DNA of 64,000 bases from Desmodesmus armatus. Taxonomy: Eukaryota > Chlorophyta > Chlorophyceae > Sphaeropleales > Scenedesmaceae. Below the pieces are notes generated by a model. That model was given only the letters and a program-made list of their open reading frames with translations. It searched no databases and was not told where the DNA came from. The stretch covers positions 434,001 to 498,000 of the forward strand of contig VIIQ02000703.1 of NCBI GenBank assembly GCA_007449985.2, read 5' to 3'. A program made the translations under genes and the position numbers. Each line of letters begins with the position of its first letter. Positions within the stretch are counted from its first letter, which is position 1. This document shows positions 35,471 to 47,896 of the stretch, piece by piece.

Positions 35471-36630
35471 ACCAGTACGAGGCCCGCTCCCAAGCTGTGG
35501 GCCAGGTCCTGGACCAGCTGCACCACAGGCCAGCCTGGCAGCAGCCCTATCTGGACCCGGCCCAGGCAGTGGGGCTGGCAGCCGGCCCCAAGCACAGCGC
35601 CCACATGCAGGCTGGCAGTGAGGGCAGCACAGAAGGGGCCCCTGCTGCTGCTGCTGCTGCAGCTGACAGGGAGGTGCCGTGAGCACTCCAGCAGGCAATG
35701 CTGCAGCATGCAGCAAGCTCCTACCTCCTCCTCATGCTGCTGCTGCTGCTGCTGCGGCTGGTGGTTGGGCCGCTGTCCCCATGGACGTAACACCTGACCC
35801 AGGCCACCACGAGGCTGATGCAGCAGCAGCAGCAGCAGAAGCCGTGATGGCAGAAGGGGCCGGGGAATCGCACACAGCGGCAGCAGCAGGGGCAGTGAGG
35901 CATGGTTCTTCTGCTGAAGTGAGCTCCCCACGGTCCACCAATTCCGGGCTGGGCCAGCACGGCAATCAGCTCCAGCAGCAGCAACAGCAGCAGCAACAGC
36001 AGCAGCAACAGCAGCAGCACCAGCAGAGCACACATATGTCAGCTACAGTGCTCCAGCTGCTGCAGCAGCTTCCACAGATGCACCCACAGCAGCGGCAAGC
36101 AGCAACAGCAGCATTGGATAGTGGCGGCCAGCACCTCTTGGGCGCCAACCAACCACAGGCAGCTGCAGCAGTAGCAGCAGCAGCGGCGGCAGCTGATGTG
36201 GCGGCCTCTCAAGGGGTGGACAGCATGTGCACTAGCCCTTTGAGCCCTCAGCAGCAGCAGCAGCAGCAGCAGCTGCTTGAGATGTTGCTGCTGCAGTCAC
36301 CAGGGGGTGGTCTGAGGCTCAATCCACCTGCAGGAGTGTCATCATTAGAGGGGCCCTACACCATACTGCAGCTGACACCCCTGGTATTGGGTACCCCTGC
36401 ACAGGGTACAGGACACCTGGGACAGCAGCAGCAGCAGCAGCAGCAGCCGCCACCACAGCAGGTACAGCAGCAACAGCAGCAGCCGCCGGCACCGCCGGCA
36501 CAGCAGCAACAGCAGCAGCAGATACAGCAGCAGCAGATGGAGCTAATGCTGTTGCGCCAGCAGGAGCAAATCATACTGTGACAACAGCAGCTGCAGCTGC
36601 TGGCCCTGCAGAATTCAGAGCAAGGGCAGT

Positions 36631-36681
<51 letters not shown>

Positions 36682-36747
36682 AGCCAGCAGCAGCAGTGGC
36701 AGTCTGCAAACTGGCAACAACGGCGCTTTTCAGAATCAACAATAGGT

Positions 36748-36795
<48 letters not shown>

Positions 36796-37010
36796 CAGCA
36801 GCAGCTGCAGCAGCAGCAGCAGCAGCTACAGCAGCTGCAGCAGCAGCAGCTACAACAGCTGCAGCAGCAGCGTGCAGCCCTTCAGCTTCAACAACCTCCA
36901 CCAACCGTGCTGCAGCAGCAGCAGCTACATCGTGGGCAGCAAGCCTTGAGGGATATGTCTGAAGATCAGATGTTGCAGTATCAACGGCACCTGCTGCTGC
37001 AGCAGCAACA

Positions 37011-37050
<40 letters not shown>

Positions 37051-39666
37051 CAACAGCTGCCGTCAAATCCCATGTTGCTGCCATCAGTAGAGCGAACAGC
37101 AGCAGTGCCAGCAGCAGCGGCGGCGGCGGCGGCCGCCGAAGCAGCGGCATCAGGCCAGGCACCTGCCCCTTCTTACCTGACAGGTTTTGAGGCGGGCGTG
37201 CTTCAGGGTTTAGCGTTCATGCAGCGACAGCAGCAGCTGCTGGCAGGGGCCATGCATGGCCTTGGGGGCCAGCTCCCAGCAGGAGCAGCAGCAGCAGCAG
37301 GTGTAGCGACTGTGGGGCAAGGGGCAGGGAGTGCTGCAGGTGAGGTGTCGGGAGTGGTGTCTGGCTGCAATCAGGGTTACCAAGTATGGTCCTTTGGGTG
37401 TATGGCGTACTATGCATTGGTGTGCTGCATCCTCTCGCCATTAATACTTGTGAATCAGGGTGTGAGTATGTTTGCACCACAAGTGCAAGTGAGTTATTGA
37501 CCAGCAGACTGACCGTTACTAGTTTTCTACTTTTTTGCCAGCATAGCAAGCCTAATAACTTTGCAGTACTGGCACCATGCCATCACCATACCATACCTTA
37601 CTGACATAACATACCATTTTTATACCATACCATATTGATACTTGACTTTTGCTGTACAGCAGACCACCAGATATTTTACCGGCCAGCAAACTAATCTTAT
37701 ATAAGATCTAATCTTATATATGCTTGATGCTTGAAGCACCTGTGGGGGTCGTGAGCACCTCATGTTGGAGCTGGGGCTGCATAGGGAGCTGCATAGTTTT
37801 CTCTGTAGGGGTGCAGCCCTGCAGAAAACTGGCAATAGAAAAAAGGATCATCCAATGATTGCACCTGCACACCACTGCCTGCAGCTCCTGTTGGTACTCC
37901 TGCTAGTATCAGGGCAATAGTAATTGGGGGTTGGGTACGACCCCTAGCTTTCCGGCATGACAACAGCCACAGCCGGCCTTCAGCACGTTGCTGCATGTTT
38001 CCTCTTTCTCAGTTTCTAACAGTAGGACATGCCATGTGCCTTACATCACTGCATGCTGGCTGGACCCTGTGTGACCATCATAACGTCACTAGGCTGCAAG
38101 CCACAGGCACCTGGCAGGGGCACACAAGGTTTCACCAGTTATGCCCCAGTTGCTGACTCAAAACATTTGCAATCAGCATGCAGCAGTGACCGTGTGTCAG
38201 ATGTCTGATGCACAGCACACCTCTTCACACGTGCATAAGGTCGTATGCAACTGCCTTGGGAGTCTGTGGACGTGCTGCTCATGACGCCTCACCTCACGAC
38301 AATCAGTTTCACAAACACACAATCATGACTCAACCCCTCCATTCAATTGCTGCATGCCGCAGGGGACCTGGCCCAGCAGTTGCAGCACAGCCAGTTGCAG
38401 CAGCAGCAGCAGTTACTGCAGGCAAGGGGTAGTGCCCCTGAGCATGGGCAGCAGCAGCAGCAGCTGCAGTCACTGCAAGCAAGGTCACAGCAAGCTGCAC
38501 TGCGGCGGCAGGTCCTGCTGCAACAACAGCAGCTGCAAAGCTCCCTGGCGGCTGCACCAGCAGCAGCAGCAGCAGCAGCAGCTGCCAATGGGGCAGCAGG
38601 ACCCAGCCGTGCCTTGAGCCCCAACAGCAGGAAGCGTCAGCACCACGCAGCAGCAGTCAGCACAGCAGCAGCAGCACCGGCGGCAGATGTTTATGCAGGC
38701 CTTGCTGCCTGGACCCCGGCGGCCACTGCTGTTGCCGCCGCTGCAGGTGTCGCCACCCCATTCATGACCGCAGCACCCATTTCAGGTGTTGTCGGCCTGC
38801 ACTCTGCACCAATGCAGCTCAGCCTAGACAGGGCAGAGGTGCTGCAGTCTGCAGCACGTGCGGCCACAGCGGCATCAGACTCCCCCGCATACAGCAAACG
38901 CGCACGCAGCACTCCCATTCCCGGTGCGGCACGGGCTGGTCCAGCAGCAAATGCCGCCCGGGGTGTTTCCACTATGATGCGTGAAGGCATCCAGCAACCC
39001 TCAGCTGCAGGCAACGCCCCAACTGACGAACTCAACCCCAGGAGAACAACCACAGCCCAAGGCCTTGGTTCAAACTTCGCGGCCCTCCACGCGCGCAGTA
39101 CTAGTCAGCAGCAGCCTGGTGTTGATCTGCCGCTGCCAGAGCGGCTGCGAGCCTTCTACAGCGTGCCTATGTCGCCGTTGGAAGCCGCAGCAGCAGCACG
39201 CGACGCCGCTGACGTGATAGCAGCCTGCTGTGCTCGCCGGGTGCAGTGCGGCACTGCAGCGACCAGCGTCAGCTCGCCTGTGGATGTGCTGCAAGCCATC
39301 TACGGCAGGACAGCAAGCTACAGTGGTGCACCAACCTGGCAGCCGCACCAGTGGCTTGTGCAGGGGCAGGCTGTTCATCTGCTGCAGGAATCAGCGTCTG
39401 CGCCACTGCCACTGCAACTCCCAGAGCAGCAACAGGAGCAGCAGCAGGGAGCTTCACAGCAGCAGCAGCAGCAGCAGCAGGGGCGGCGGCTGCAGCAGCC
39501 GCAGTTGCCAGAGGCGGGGCCGTTTGGATTAGCGGCAGCGGCAGTTTCGGGTGCGGCCGTCATGAGCCCTGGTCAGGGGGTCAGCGGTGTGTCAATGCCG
39601 ATGCATTCGTCGTGTGGGGATTTGTTCATGCAGTGGCAGGACGAGGGGGAAGAAGCACCGGAGTAG
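35461..39666 (+). CDS. Gln/Ala-rich low-complexity protein, multi-exon, model incomplete
   Basis: Protein of unknown function dominated by Gln and Ala runs, possibly a nuclear co-regulator. The two last exons are well defined: 36612-37339 and 38363-39666, joined in phase 1. The last exon alone gives about 434 residues with a basic patch (SPNSRKRQ), SKRARSTPIP and a less repetitive C-terminus (PLPERLRAFYSVPMSPLEA, VDVLQAIYGR, WQPHQWLVQGQAVHLLQ) ending TAG at 39666. Upstream coding segments are likely at 35461-35678 (NQYEARSQAVGQVLDQLHHR) and 35679-36581 in another frame (MDVTPDPGHHEAD, GPYTILQLTPLVLGTP); their splice sites are unresolved and the start codon is unknown. A TGA at 36579-36581 ends the second frame, so an intron must lie before it. 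The 3' part is duplicated at 61199-64000. Confidence 0.6.
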
Positions 39667-40960
39667 AACGTGCACATGCAAGCAGTGTTGCTTTGAACTC
39701 TACAAACATACAGTTCGCCGCTGGCACTGTTTGTTATGTGCCATGCTGTGGCAGCTATTCATGCCTATGCACGTGTGTTTTTGAGGGGCACACACCAAAG
39801 CAGACTGTGCAGCTGCATTACGGTTCTGCAGGTATGGAAGGGAAGGGTGATTGACTGCCACGCAGTGCAGTCCTTGTGCCAGTGGTGGTGCTTTTTGGCC
39901 AGGTATGCGAGCTTCGAATAGCAGCAGGGAGTGCATTTGTGCTGGGACATTTGTCATTATTGCTTATGTGTGTTACACCCGTTGCAGTTGGTTGTCACAC
40001 TTGTCGGTCACAATTGTATGGTCACACTTATATGGTGACATTTGAAAAACACAAAAGGTGTGTGGCCAGCTGGGGCAGGCTGGTGTCACTGCCAATGGGG
40101 CATGCTGCAGCAGACGTCATGCATGTATTGGGTGTGGGTTAGTGGCTGATGCCAGTGCTTGACTCAACTTTCGAAAAGTGCTTGCGTACATTGTGTCACG
40201 TGTTGCACGGCTGCAGGTTCCCCTCATGTGCTGGAGGCAAAGTAGTGCCCCGTTGGCAGTACTGGGTGTCAAATGCAATGTTTTGATGTGTGCAGGGATT
40301 ATGGGATGAAATGGCTTGCCTGATGTGTGGCTGTGTGGATGTTGGCCCTTCGCATGTGCAGGTTTCTTCCTTTTTTCCGGGGTGGCTTCAGCTCGTGCGG
40401 CCTGTTGTTTGAGAGGTCGGATGCTGTGAATGCAACCTGCGTGACCCTTTGTCTCGCCCTGTTCCTACAGTCACATGTGCTTACTAAGCTGAGTGGCTTA
40501 TGTTTAGAGAATGCTCCTGGCTCCTGTTGTGCGGCCTAGTACTAGTGAGCCACAGACTTGGCTGGGGCCGCCGGCCATGGCATGGCCTTGGATTTTGATT
40601 ATTGTGCCACGCGCTGACTCAGCACGTTTCAAACAGGCATGCAATGAGTCATTGCCATGTGTATGATGTGTGCATGTGGGAAGCCAGCTGGCCACCCCGC
40701 CTTGCTGTCAATGCATTGCGGGTATGTTTCTCATGGTGCATGCCCTGCATGGCGTGCTGCATGGGGGGAATGCGGGTGGACTTCCCTTCTTTCAGGCGCT
40801 TGCGGTGCGTCTTAGTAGTCCGCGTGGGCGCTTTTTGTAGTGTTTGCCGCACACTATGGGGTTGGCATCAAGGAGGAAGGCACTGGTCAGAACCGGCGCA
40901 CAGGTCCAGCCGTCCCCTGAAAAGTAACAGCAGCTACTGTTTGGGGTGCTTTGTAGGGGT
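38136..40960. repeat. Segmental duplication, copy 1
   Basis: Matches 61199-64000 at high identity (a few percent differences by eye, plus small indels in CAG runs). It covers the end of an intron, the whole last exon of the Gln-rich gene and about 1.3 kb of downstream sequence. Homology is still present at the window edge, so the full length is unknown. Intron sequence is included, so this is a DNA-level copy, not a retrocopy. Confidence 0.93.
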
Positions 40961-43900
40961 GCTATGGCACCCCAAGGACCTGTCAGTTTGTTTGGGCATT
41001 GTGTGAGGTCTTGCTGGCCTGCCCATGGTCCACCGCTTGCCCTGTTCTGGGACAAGATTTTTGTGTTTGCCCTTATGTGTTTGCTTGAAGAAAGACATGT
41101 TTGGCGGTGCGTACACTCAAGAGTATGTAGTTTTATGGTGTGGTTGGTGTAGTTGATGGTGATGCCACACACACAGTGTGTGTGGACCCATATGCTACAA
41201 GGCCATCACGATGGCTTCCGCTGGTGGTTGCGTTATTCAAAATTTGCAGCTGTAGTTGTCACAACTGGGCCAGCTGTGCTATTGATATGCAGCACCACAT
41301 GCCAGCCACCATCAGCAAGGATATCTGAACCGTTTCAACTTTGCAAGCTGGTGTTGTCCCAGCAGATCTATAGAGGAGGGGTGGTGCCAGTGCTCGGATA
41401 AGCAGTTGCTGAACAGCTGCCTGCAGCTATGTTTGTGTGGGCTGCCTGCAGCTGTTGGTTGTGACCCAGCCTTCAGGGCCACCGGGTGGCATATCGTTGG
41501 CGGTGAAGAATTGCTCCCCTGCTGTGCATTGTGCACACCCATGTTGCGATGTCCTGACTGTCTTGTTGGTGCATGGTCTGCTATATCTGGAGCTGCAGCG
41601 CTGTGCCATTCGTGTTGCCATGATTTTTCCTTCCCATGTTGGCACTTGATCCAACGTTAGCAGATCTGACTTCTTTGATCTGAAATCATGTTCAGTCTTG
41701 TTCTCTGTGGGGCGCTCTGCAGCTTGAGCCACAGCTTGACCAGGACCTTCTTGGTCTTGGTCAATCTACGTCGATTGACTGCTCCATAGGCTTGTTTCAA
41801 GCTGGCCGGTCTGCTGGAGCCCCAGCAACACTGGCAATGGAGGGAACTGGGTGTTTAGGCAAGAGTCTCAGATCCCCAGCAGTCTGAAGCGCAGTCAACA
41901 CCCCCCTCCCCGTGTTTCAAGGTTCTGCGGTTGGCCTAGGCTGTCGGCAAGGGTGGTGGGTGTGATACACAAGCAGTGAGGCAGCTTCGCCGCTCGCGGC
42001 GAGTATTGCTCTGGTATTGCTGGCTGCTATTGTCTTGCGACTGTTGACTATCGTAGCATCATAGTATGTTTTGCCTGGCACCGTTTGTGCTCTAGTTGCT
42101 CTGGTCTGGGTTGACTCTGAGACGATGTTGACTTGTTGCGCTGAAAGGAGAAAGGCTGACTGGGCCAGCCAACAGCAACAACTCTGTTCATGCACTGAGG
42201 TGGGCTTACACGTGTGTGCACATGGCATGTGCATGCCATGTACCGGCATGCTAGCAGGGCGGCTGGCCATGGTTGCGCATGATCCAACTTGCAGAGTGCT
42301 TGTTGTCCACTAGCTGTGTGTCTTGTTGGTGTTTGTTTGGTGTTGTTTTGCATACTGTATGCAGTGTTGCCAGCTTGTTGTTTCAGCAGACTTGATAGGA
42401 GTGATGTAGCAGAGTTTCAGGAGTCGGTGACGCAGCCGGGTATGGCCGGCAGGCCTTCACCAACTATGTCGGACTGTTTGCCAAAGCAGTGCACTTTTAT
42501 AAGCTTGTTGCGCCACTTGGCTGGAAACAGCTGGTTGCTGCACGAGGGCCAGGCTGGCAAGCTGTTTGTGTCAAAAGGCAGCAGGTGGCACCACCATATG
42601 TGTCGAGGCTAATGCGCACACATCACTGCACTCAACAGGGCTCGAATCCTCATCCGATCTTGAGCGGGCTGTTGGTGTGGTTGCTGGCCCAGTTTGGCAC
42701 TTGTGGGTCCCGTCTGCAGACGGGACTGAGCACCGGTATGGGGAGTGTCACCAGGCACATGCTGCCTGTATGGTGGCACCACAAGACACCTTGTGAGCGG
42801 GGGCCAGCACCAACATGGGCGCTGGCCGGCTGTGAGGGTGGATTTGCTGCTGCTGCACTGCATTATTGCTGCTGCTGCAGTGGCTGTCTGCTCAGCAGGG
42901 CTTATAGTTGTATCCAGTATAGGTGCCTGGCACCACATCTGCCAGGCACCGAGATGATTTGTCGACTGGAATCCCTGCCTGGCTGTCCACATGCGTGACA
43001 GCCCTAGGGCCCTGACAGGTTTTGGGGTTGCTCTGAGACCTGCTTACCTCAGCTCTGTCCCTTTGCTACTGCTGCAGTGGCTGTCTGCCTAGCAGGGAAT
43101 AGAGTTGTGCTCAGTACAGGCCTGTGCCTAGGCGCATGGCACCACATCTGCCAGCCACCAAGATGATTTGTCGATCAGAAGTACGGCCCTGCTGTCCATT
43201 TGCTTGACAGCGTAAAGCCCCGACAGGCTTGGACAGCCTTGAGACCTGCTTACCTCAGCTCTGCCCCTTTGCTACTGCTGCAGTGGCTGTCTGCCCAGCA
43301 GGGAATAGAGTTGTTTTCAGTAGCGGCGCCTGGCACCACATTTGCCAGGCACCGAGATGATTTGTTGACTAGAATTACGGCCCTGCTGTCCATATGCTTG
43401 ACAGCGTTAGGGCCTGACATGTTTGGAATGCCTTGAGACCTGCTCACCTCAGCTACTGTTGCTGTGGCTGTCTGCCCAGCAGGGAATATAGTTGTTTTCA
43501 GTAGCGGCGCCTGGCTCTACATCTGACAGGCATCGAGATGATTTGTCGATTGGAACTACCGCCCTGCTGTCCACATGCGTGACAGCGTAGGGGCCTGACA
43601 GGCCGGGAATGCCTTGAGACCTGCTTACCTCAGCTCTGTCCCCTTGCGAAAAAGGGGTTGCGAATGGCTCGGACTTACAGGCTATGATGCGGGCGCTGCC
43701 ACATTGGGTGTGGCTGCTGGGCTTGGCAGTTGTGCGTGTAGACGGCTCAACCGGGACTGAGCACTGCCGCACATGGAGACATGTGTGCTTCAGATCACGC
43801 ACACATGCTTCCGCGTGCGTGATCTGATTCGCTGCCAGCAGTGCTGATTTGTTTGCTGGTTTGTGGTGGAACAAAAGCTTCCAAAGGTCCGGCACCTTGT

Positions 43901-44478
43901 GAACCGATCAGCGCTAGCCAGTTTGCACACTGGCCGGCCACCTCACAGCGAAGTGGCCCATAAGTCATGCTGTGACCATTTGCCCAGCAACATTCATGTG
44001 CGCAGTGCGCAATTTGCTGTCACTGACAACTTCATACACAACACAACAGCAGTGAGCAGGGGCGGCCCATAGACATCAGGAGGGATATCACTCCCCCGGG
44101 AGCGTCCGGGCTGCCAGGCACCAGGGCAGATGGTTGACCAATCAGTCGATTATTGCTATTCCCTGGCTGCCATCCCTCGTTTGTGAAGGATCCTTGTTCT
44201 GGACGGCTTCCTGATGGGCTTTGAAGGTTCAAAATTGATGCGCTGCAGAGTCTGCGTGACCCTGAAGCCTTGTGAAGAGGGTATGGAGTGGCACGAGTGC
44301 CTGCCTTGTTCTGTAGTGCAATCAAGGCGTAGCCGCGGATGCATGGCAGACCTGCTGTGAGGCCTATGGGTGGTGACAGACCTTGAAAGTGAGTAGGGCT
44401 AGGCGCGAGTAATGTCAAGTTGCAAGCATGGAGGATGATGGGCAGGCACAACAATTGCAATGAAGAACACTGCTGAAC
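40961..44478. other. Intergenic with repeats, no recognised gene
   Basis: Contains a four-unit tandem repeat (annotated). A diverged pair of segments occurs near 42290-42480 and 45180-45330 (shared TTGCCAGCTT...TTTGCAGCAGAC-like pattern). Another pair occurs near 42610-42720 and 45460-45600 (shared CATCACTGCACTCAAC). A protein-like stretch at about 44197-44359 (+; RCRVCVTLKPCEEG, EWHECLPC) has a Cys/His pattern but no start or splice context. Nothing else is recognisable. Confidence 0.5.
42881..43655. repeat. Four-unit tandem repeat, about 180-205 bp each
   Basis: Units start TGGCTGTCTGC at 42881, 43078, 43283 and 43465. Each contains CCTGGCACCACATCTGCCAG-like sequence, GAGATGATTTGTCGA-like sequence and AGACCTGCTTACCTCAGCTC-like sequence. 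Units differ by many substitutions, so the array is old. No coding sense. Confidence 0.88.
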
Positions 44479-44730
44479 TCAGCAGCACAGTATGCTGGGA
44501 ATAACGAGGCGATTTTGCTGCACACAATCTGCTGGCAGCTCAGGTGTGACCACACTGTACATGCTGCGCCATCTGGGTGCTGCTGAGTAAGCACTGTCTG
44601 TGCAAGCAGTGATGCCTTGATGGCTGACCAACAGCCTATAATATGTACACGGTGGAGGGCAGACATCATCAGCCAGTCTGACAGCGCTTCCTGGGAGAAG
44701 TAGGAGTAAAGTTAACCCTGCCGTGAACAT
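44479..44730 (-). CDS. Possible small secreted protein, 83 aa
   Basis: ATG at 44730 opens a frame with a strong signal-peptide-like start (MFTAGLTLLLLLPGSAVRLA) followed by about 60 residues with seven Cys (VCPPPC, ITACTDSAY, ADCVQQN, ILCC) and a TGA. The 200 bp upstream (44740-44950) are CpG-richer, as at promoters. There is no recognisable family and no splice evidence. It may be a real short gene, a first exon, or chance. Confidence 0.3.
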   Translation of the reverse strand: MFTAGLTLLLLLPGSAVRLADDVCPPPCTYYRLLVSHQGITACTDSAYSAAPRWRSMYSVVTPELPADCVQQNRLVIPSILCC

Positions 44731-47262
44731 GACCACAAACCTTCCGTGAAATTGACCAAAGACGGTTTTAGACCTGCAATGAAAACCCCGCAGGCTTCCT
44801 CGAACGTCAAAAAAAACTCGGTACATCTGCGTATTTCAAAGGCTTTTCTCGCTTGGAGTGTATCGACCATAATCGCATCGGGGGGAAGATTGCCCCCGTT
44901 GACCGGTCGAGAAGGGAGAGCGGCAGCTTACGAGTATTCGAGCTGAGAACAATGAAGGCTTGAGTTGTGAGACTATAGCGTGCCTGGCGCTGCTTCAGCA
45001 GAAAAGGAATCTTTGCCCCGTCGTAGCACCTGGCAGGAAGGAAAGGCAGATTGGGTCGATCATCAACAAAGCAATCAGTGCAGTGGGGTGGGCTTGCCAT
45101 GCGCATGTCATGTCGATGCGTGCTGTTGTGGCGGCTGGGGCCCCCACTGGCTGTCCGACAGCCCTGAGGGGTCGTGCCAACTTTTCCTGTTGTACTGTGG
45201 CTGTGTTGTTTTTTTGACGAGGTCTGCATGCGTACCATATGCAAGTTGCCAGCTTCTTTTGCAGCAGACCTGCGTTGTAGTGCCAGAGAGGTTCAAGAAG
45301 GCGGTTAAGTAATGATGTAATCCTGTTCCAAATCTCGCGCATGCACCAATCCTGTCAGACTGTTGGTCACAGCTTTTTGTCTAACTGTTGCTTGATCAGC
45401 TGGCTGCTGATCATTTGTCAGGCAGGTGTGTGTCGACTGGCAATGGGCAACACCATCCTTGAGGGTGGTGCGCACTCATCACTGCACTCAACTTGGCCTT
45501 AAAAGCTCTGCGCTATATGAGGGCCCTGCTAGTGTGGTTGCTTGGCTTAGCATGTGCAGTTGTGTCCTGACACTCTACAGGCTTGACTCCCAAGGACTGT
45601 CAACTGCCACAGCCTCAAGGTACAGGTGTGTCGACAATCACCTGATATTATAATGATAGGCAGTGATCCGACGCTGTGTGTTTGTGAAGTTTACGGCTGT
45701 GTGGTTGCGCCAGGGCTTGAGGACATAGTGGCCCAGCCTCGGAGGCTGCAGCGCCTGCGTAGTCGGTTGATAACGGCAACGTCTGTCCGACCCAGCTACG
45801 ACCATGCCCAATTACGTTGCCGCACAGAGGCCTTAGTCAATCATTGAATGATTCACCGGCCAGGCCTGGCTGCAGCGGCCAAGGCATAGCTGCGGCATGG
45901 GCAGGGTTTCGCCAGGCACGGCTGAGGCTTGTTAAATAGCAGCTCCCCAGGGAGAGTGCTGCAGATGTCAGTGCATGTATGCCTCAATGTCATGAATCAG
46001 TATTGTGACAACAACACATGGGCAGCGTGATGCAGCGGCAGTTTCAAATCTCCTTGCAATCTCCTCTCAAACATCCCCGCCTTGACACACACGCTGCGGC
46101 AACACTGAAGTGAGACCTATGTGAGCGCCAAACCTCACAAACAGACTGCCTCTGCCAGCTTAGCACAATGCCAGTAGCATCAGCATCAAGTTGGCGGCAT
46201 TATCATCAATCAATTATCATTTGGCAGCATCAATTGGCGGCTGCACACCAACACACTGTGAGGCCCACAGTTGCTAGGAAACAGGCCGCACCCCAAATGC
46301 GCCCAGCAACCCAATGATGGACATGGCTTCTTGACCGTGAAGTTCACCGTGCGCACTGTGTTGCGCAACACAACTGTGACTATGAACATTGCTACTCCTG
46401 GCGCAGGGCCCCTGCGGTCACACCTGTCAGTGTGACTGAGAACACTGAACCACTACCACAGTACTAGACCCAGATGCCTCCAGCACGTGGACAGAGGTCG
46501 ATAACGGGATTAACTGACCGACCTTCCTCCAATATCAAGAGCATCACCGAGTGATAAGCCATGTGCCATGAGCACTACCTCGGCTCAGCAACAATGTGAT
46601 CGGGAGGGTTGCAGGTGCAACGTAGGGGTTAACCCCTAGGCATCTGCACTGCGAACCGCTGCCAGTGGACCGCATCTTGGCAGCAGTCCATGCTGTTGCA
46701 TCATCATCAGGCTGACCAAGCCCCCATCCAAACCAACTGCCGCCAACAGCCAGACAAACAGGACACACTATCTGCTTGCAGCACTGCTGACAGAGGCCCA
46801 TGGCCAACACCAGCGAGGTATAATGCGAGAGAACACCAGAGCACTGTCACCAGCGAGAAACAATGCCATGAACACACACCACACAGCTCTAGAGATCTGT
46901 GGCACTGCGATGGTGAGGGCTGGAGGTGTAACCCCTCCGACGATGGATCGCACTGCAAACCAGCACGCTGCTGCATCATGACCCAGTGAATTGACCAAGT
47001 CCCCATCCAACCCAGCTGCTGCCAGCAGCCAGACACACAGAACATGCTCCCACTTTAGCACACACATGCGCGCACTCACACTCGCCAATCAAGTACGATG
47101 CAGCTGCACAACAGATCATACCCACTCAGCCCTACTAGGGCCAGTAAGATTGTCCGCACTCTGGACCACAGGGAGAAGAGAGTGCGGTAGAGTTGGCACT
47201 GGTGACAGAGACAGATATAGCACACCAGCCCGCCAGGTCATGGATTCTGGTGCTGCTGTTGC
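44731..47262. other. Intergenic, repeats only
   Basis: CpG-rich patch at 44740-44950, the partner copies of repeats described for 40961-44478, and an imperfect tandem repeat at 46565-47050. The sequence at 46200-46230 has short ATCAATTATCATTTGGCAGC-like direct repeats. No gene is supported. Confidence 0.5.
46565..47050. repeat. Imperfect tandem repeat, about 285-bp unit, two copies
   Basis: GCCCCCATCCAAACCAACTG (near 46721) recurs as GTCCCCATCCAACCCAGCTG (near 47000), followed in both by CCAGCAGCCAGACA-like sequence. Preceding sequence with TGCATCATCA and TAACCCCT also recurs. Diverged and non-coding. Confidence 0.7.
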
Positions 47263-47273
47263 ACACAGGCGCA
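47263..47273. repeat. 11-bp target-site duplication, left
   Basis: ACACAGGCGCA immediately precedes the ribozyme-bearing element and recurs exactly at its other end (47897-47907). Confidence 0.9.
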
Positions 47274-47302
47274 GTCTTATTGCATGTGTGTGTGTCGTGT
47301 GT

Positions 47303-47358
47303 CTTTCAAGGGCACTGATGAGACCCCGTGGCTGGGGTCGAAACCGGTCTGCCTTGCC
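47303..47358 (+). ncRNA. Hammerhead ribozyme 1 (dimer-type, palindromic stem III)
   Basis: Core CTGATGA at 47315-47321 and GAAA at 47340-47343. Stem II is a 6-bp hairpin, GACCCC (47322-47327) with GGGGTC (47334-47339), loop GTGGCT. Stem I pairs AGGGCA (47309-47314) with TGCCTT (47350-47355). Stem III is the palindrome ACCGGT (47343-47348) with no loop, so two copies must pair with each other. Predicted cleavage is after the C of GTC at 47349. Hammerheads with tiny palindromic stem III that cleave as dimers are known from Penelope-like elements. Confidence 0.88.
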
Positions 47359-47766
47359 CGTGCTCCACAGCGCCTGTTGGCTGTGTGGCACGTATTCACC
47401 AGTCGTTTGCTGGTCAACAAGTTACGTTTGTAGCGTAATCTGCAGAGATCCGCTTAAGCTTGGCGACGCCTGCTATACGATATCGACCTACTTGTCGATC
47501 GATCAACAAGGGGATGTACTACATGTGTGTGTATGCTGCTGACCCAGTAGTTCATTTGTGGAGCTACTGCATGGTGTATATCTGCAGTGTTTACAGTTAG
47601 CTGCTGGGCTGCATGCAGAGATGCATGTGGTGTATCCGGCAGCTTCTGGCTGCATGCAGTTGACTAATGCCGATTTGTCAGGCTTAGTCATGGGCTGTGC
47701 TTTGCCCTATATATGGGCAGTAGTACCCCTTGCGATGCACTCATTGCATGTGTGTGTGTCGTGTGT

Positions 47767-47822
47767 CTTTCAAGGGCACTGATGAGACCCCGTGGCTGGG
47801 GTCGAAACCGGTCTGCCTTGCC
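47767..47822 (+). ncRNA. Hammerhead ribozyme 2 (dimer-type, palindromic stem III)
   Basis: Identical in core to ribozyme 1 and 464 nt downstream: CTGATGA 47779-47785, stem II 47786-47791 with 47798-47803, GAAA 47804-47807, palindrome ACCGGT 47807-47812, predicted cleavage after 47813. Cleavage at both sites would release a 464-nt RNA. Confidence 0.88.
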
Positions 47823-47896
47823 CGTGCTCCACAGCGCTTGTTGGCTGTGTGGCACGTATTCACCAGTCGTTGGCTGGTCAACAAGTTACGTTTGTA

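Larger units (their letters stand above)
47274..47896 (+). mobile_element. Small non-autonomous retroelement with hammerhead ribozymes in both terminal repeats
   Basis: A 623-bp element flanked by an 11-bp target-site duplication. Direct terminal repeats of 157 bp (47276-47432 and 47740-47896) differ at only a few positions and each contains a complete hammerhead ribozyme. The internal part is about 307 bp without a reading frame. This is the layout of retrozymes and of Penelope-like elements with pseudo-LTRs; both are known to carry hammerheads. The rather long, variable-type duplication and the dimer-type ribozyme fit a Penelope-derived element better. It must be mobilised by enzymes from elsewhere. 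Near identity of the repeats suggests recent insertion. Confidence 0.85.

Noticed and set aside
36696..36962. Long poly-Ala open frame
   Set aside because: It is the shifted reading of the CAG run; the Gln frame continues into 36907-37339 and splices in phase to the last exon, so the Ala frame is a shadow.
42881..43655. Tandem array considered as a CRISPR-like or centromere-type satellite
   Set aside because: Only four diverged units of unequal length, no spacers and no continuation; an ordinary local tandem duplication.
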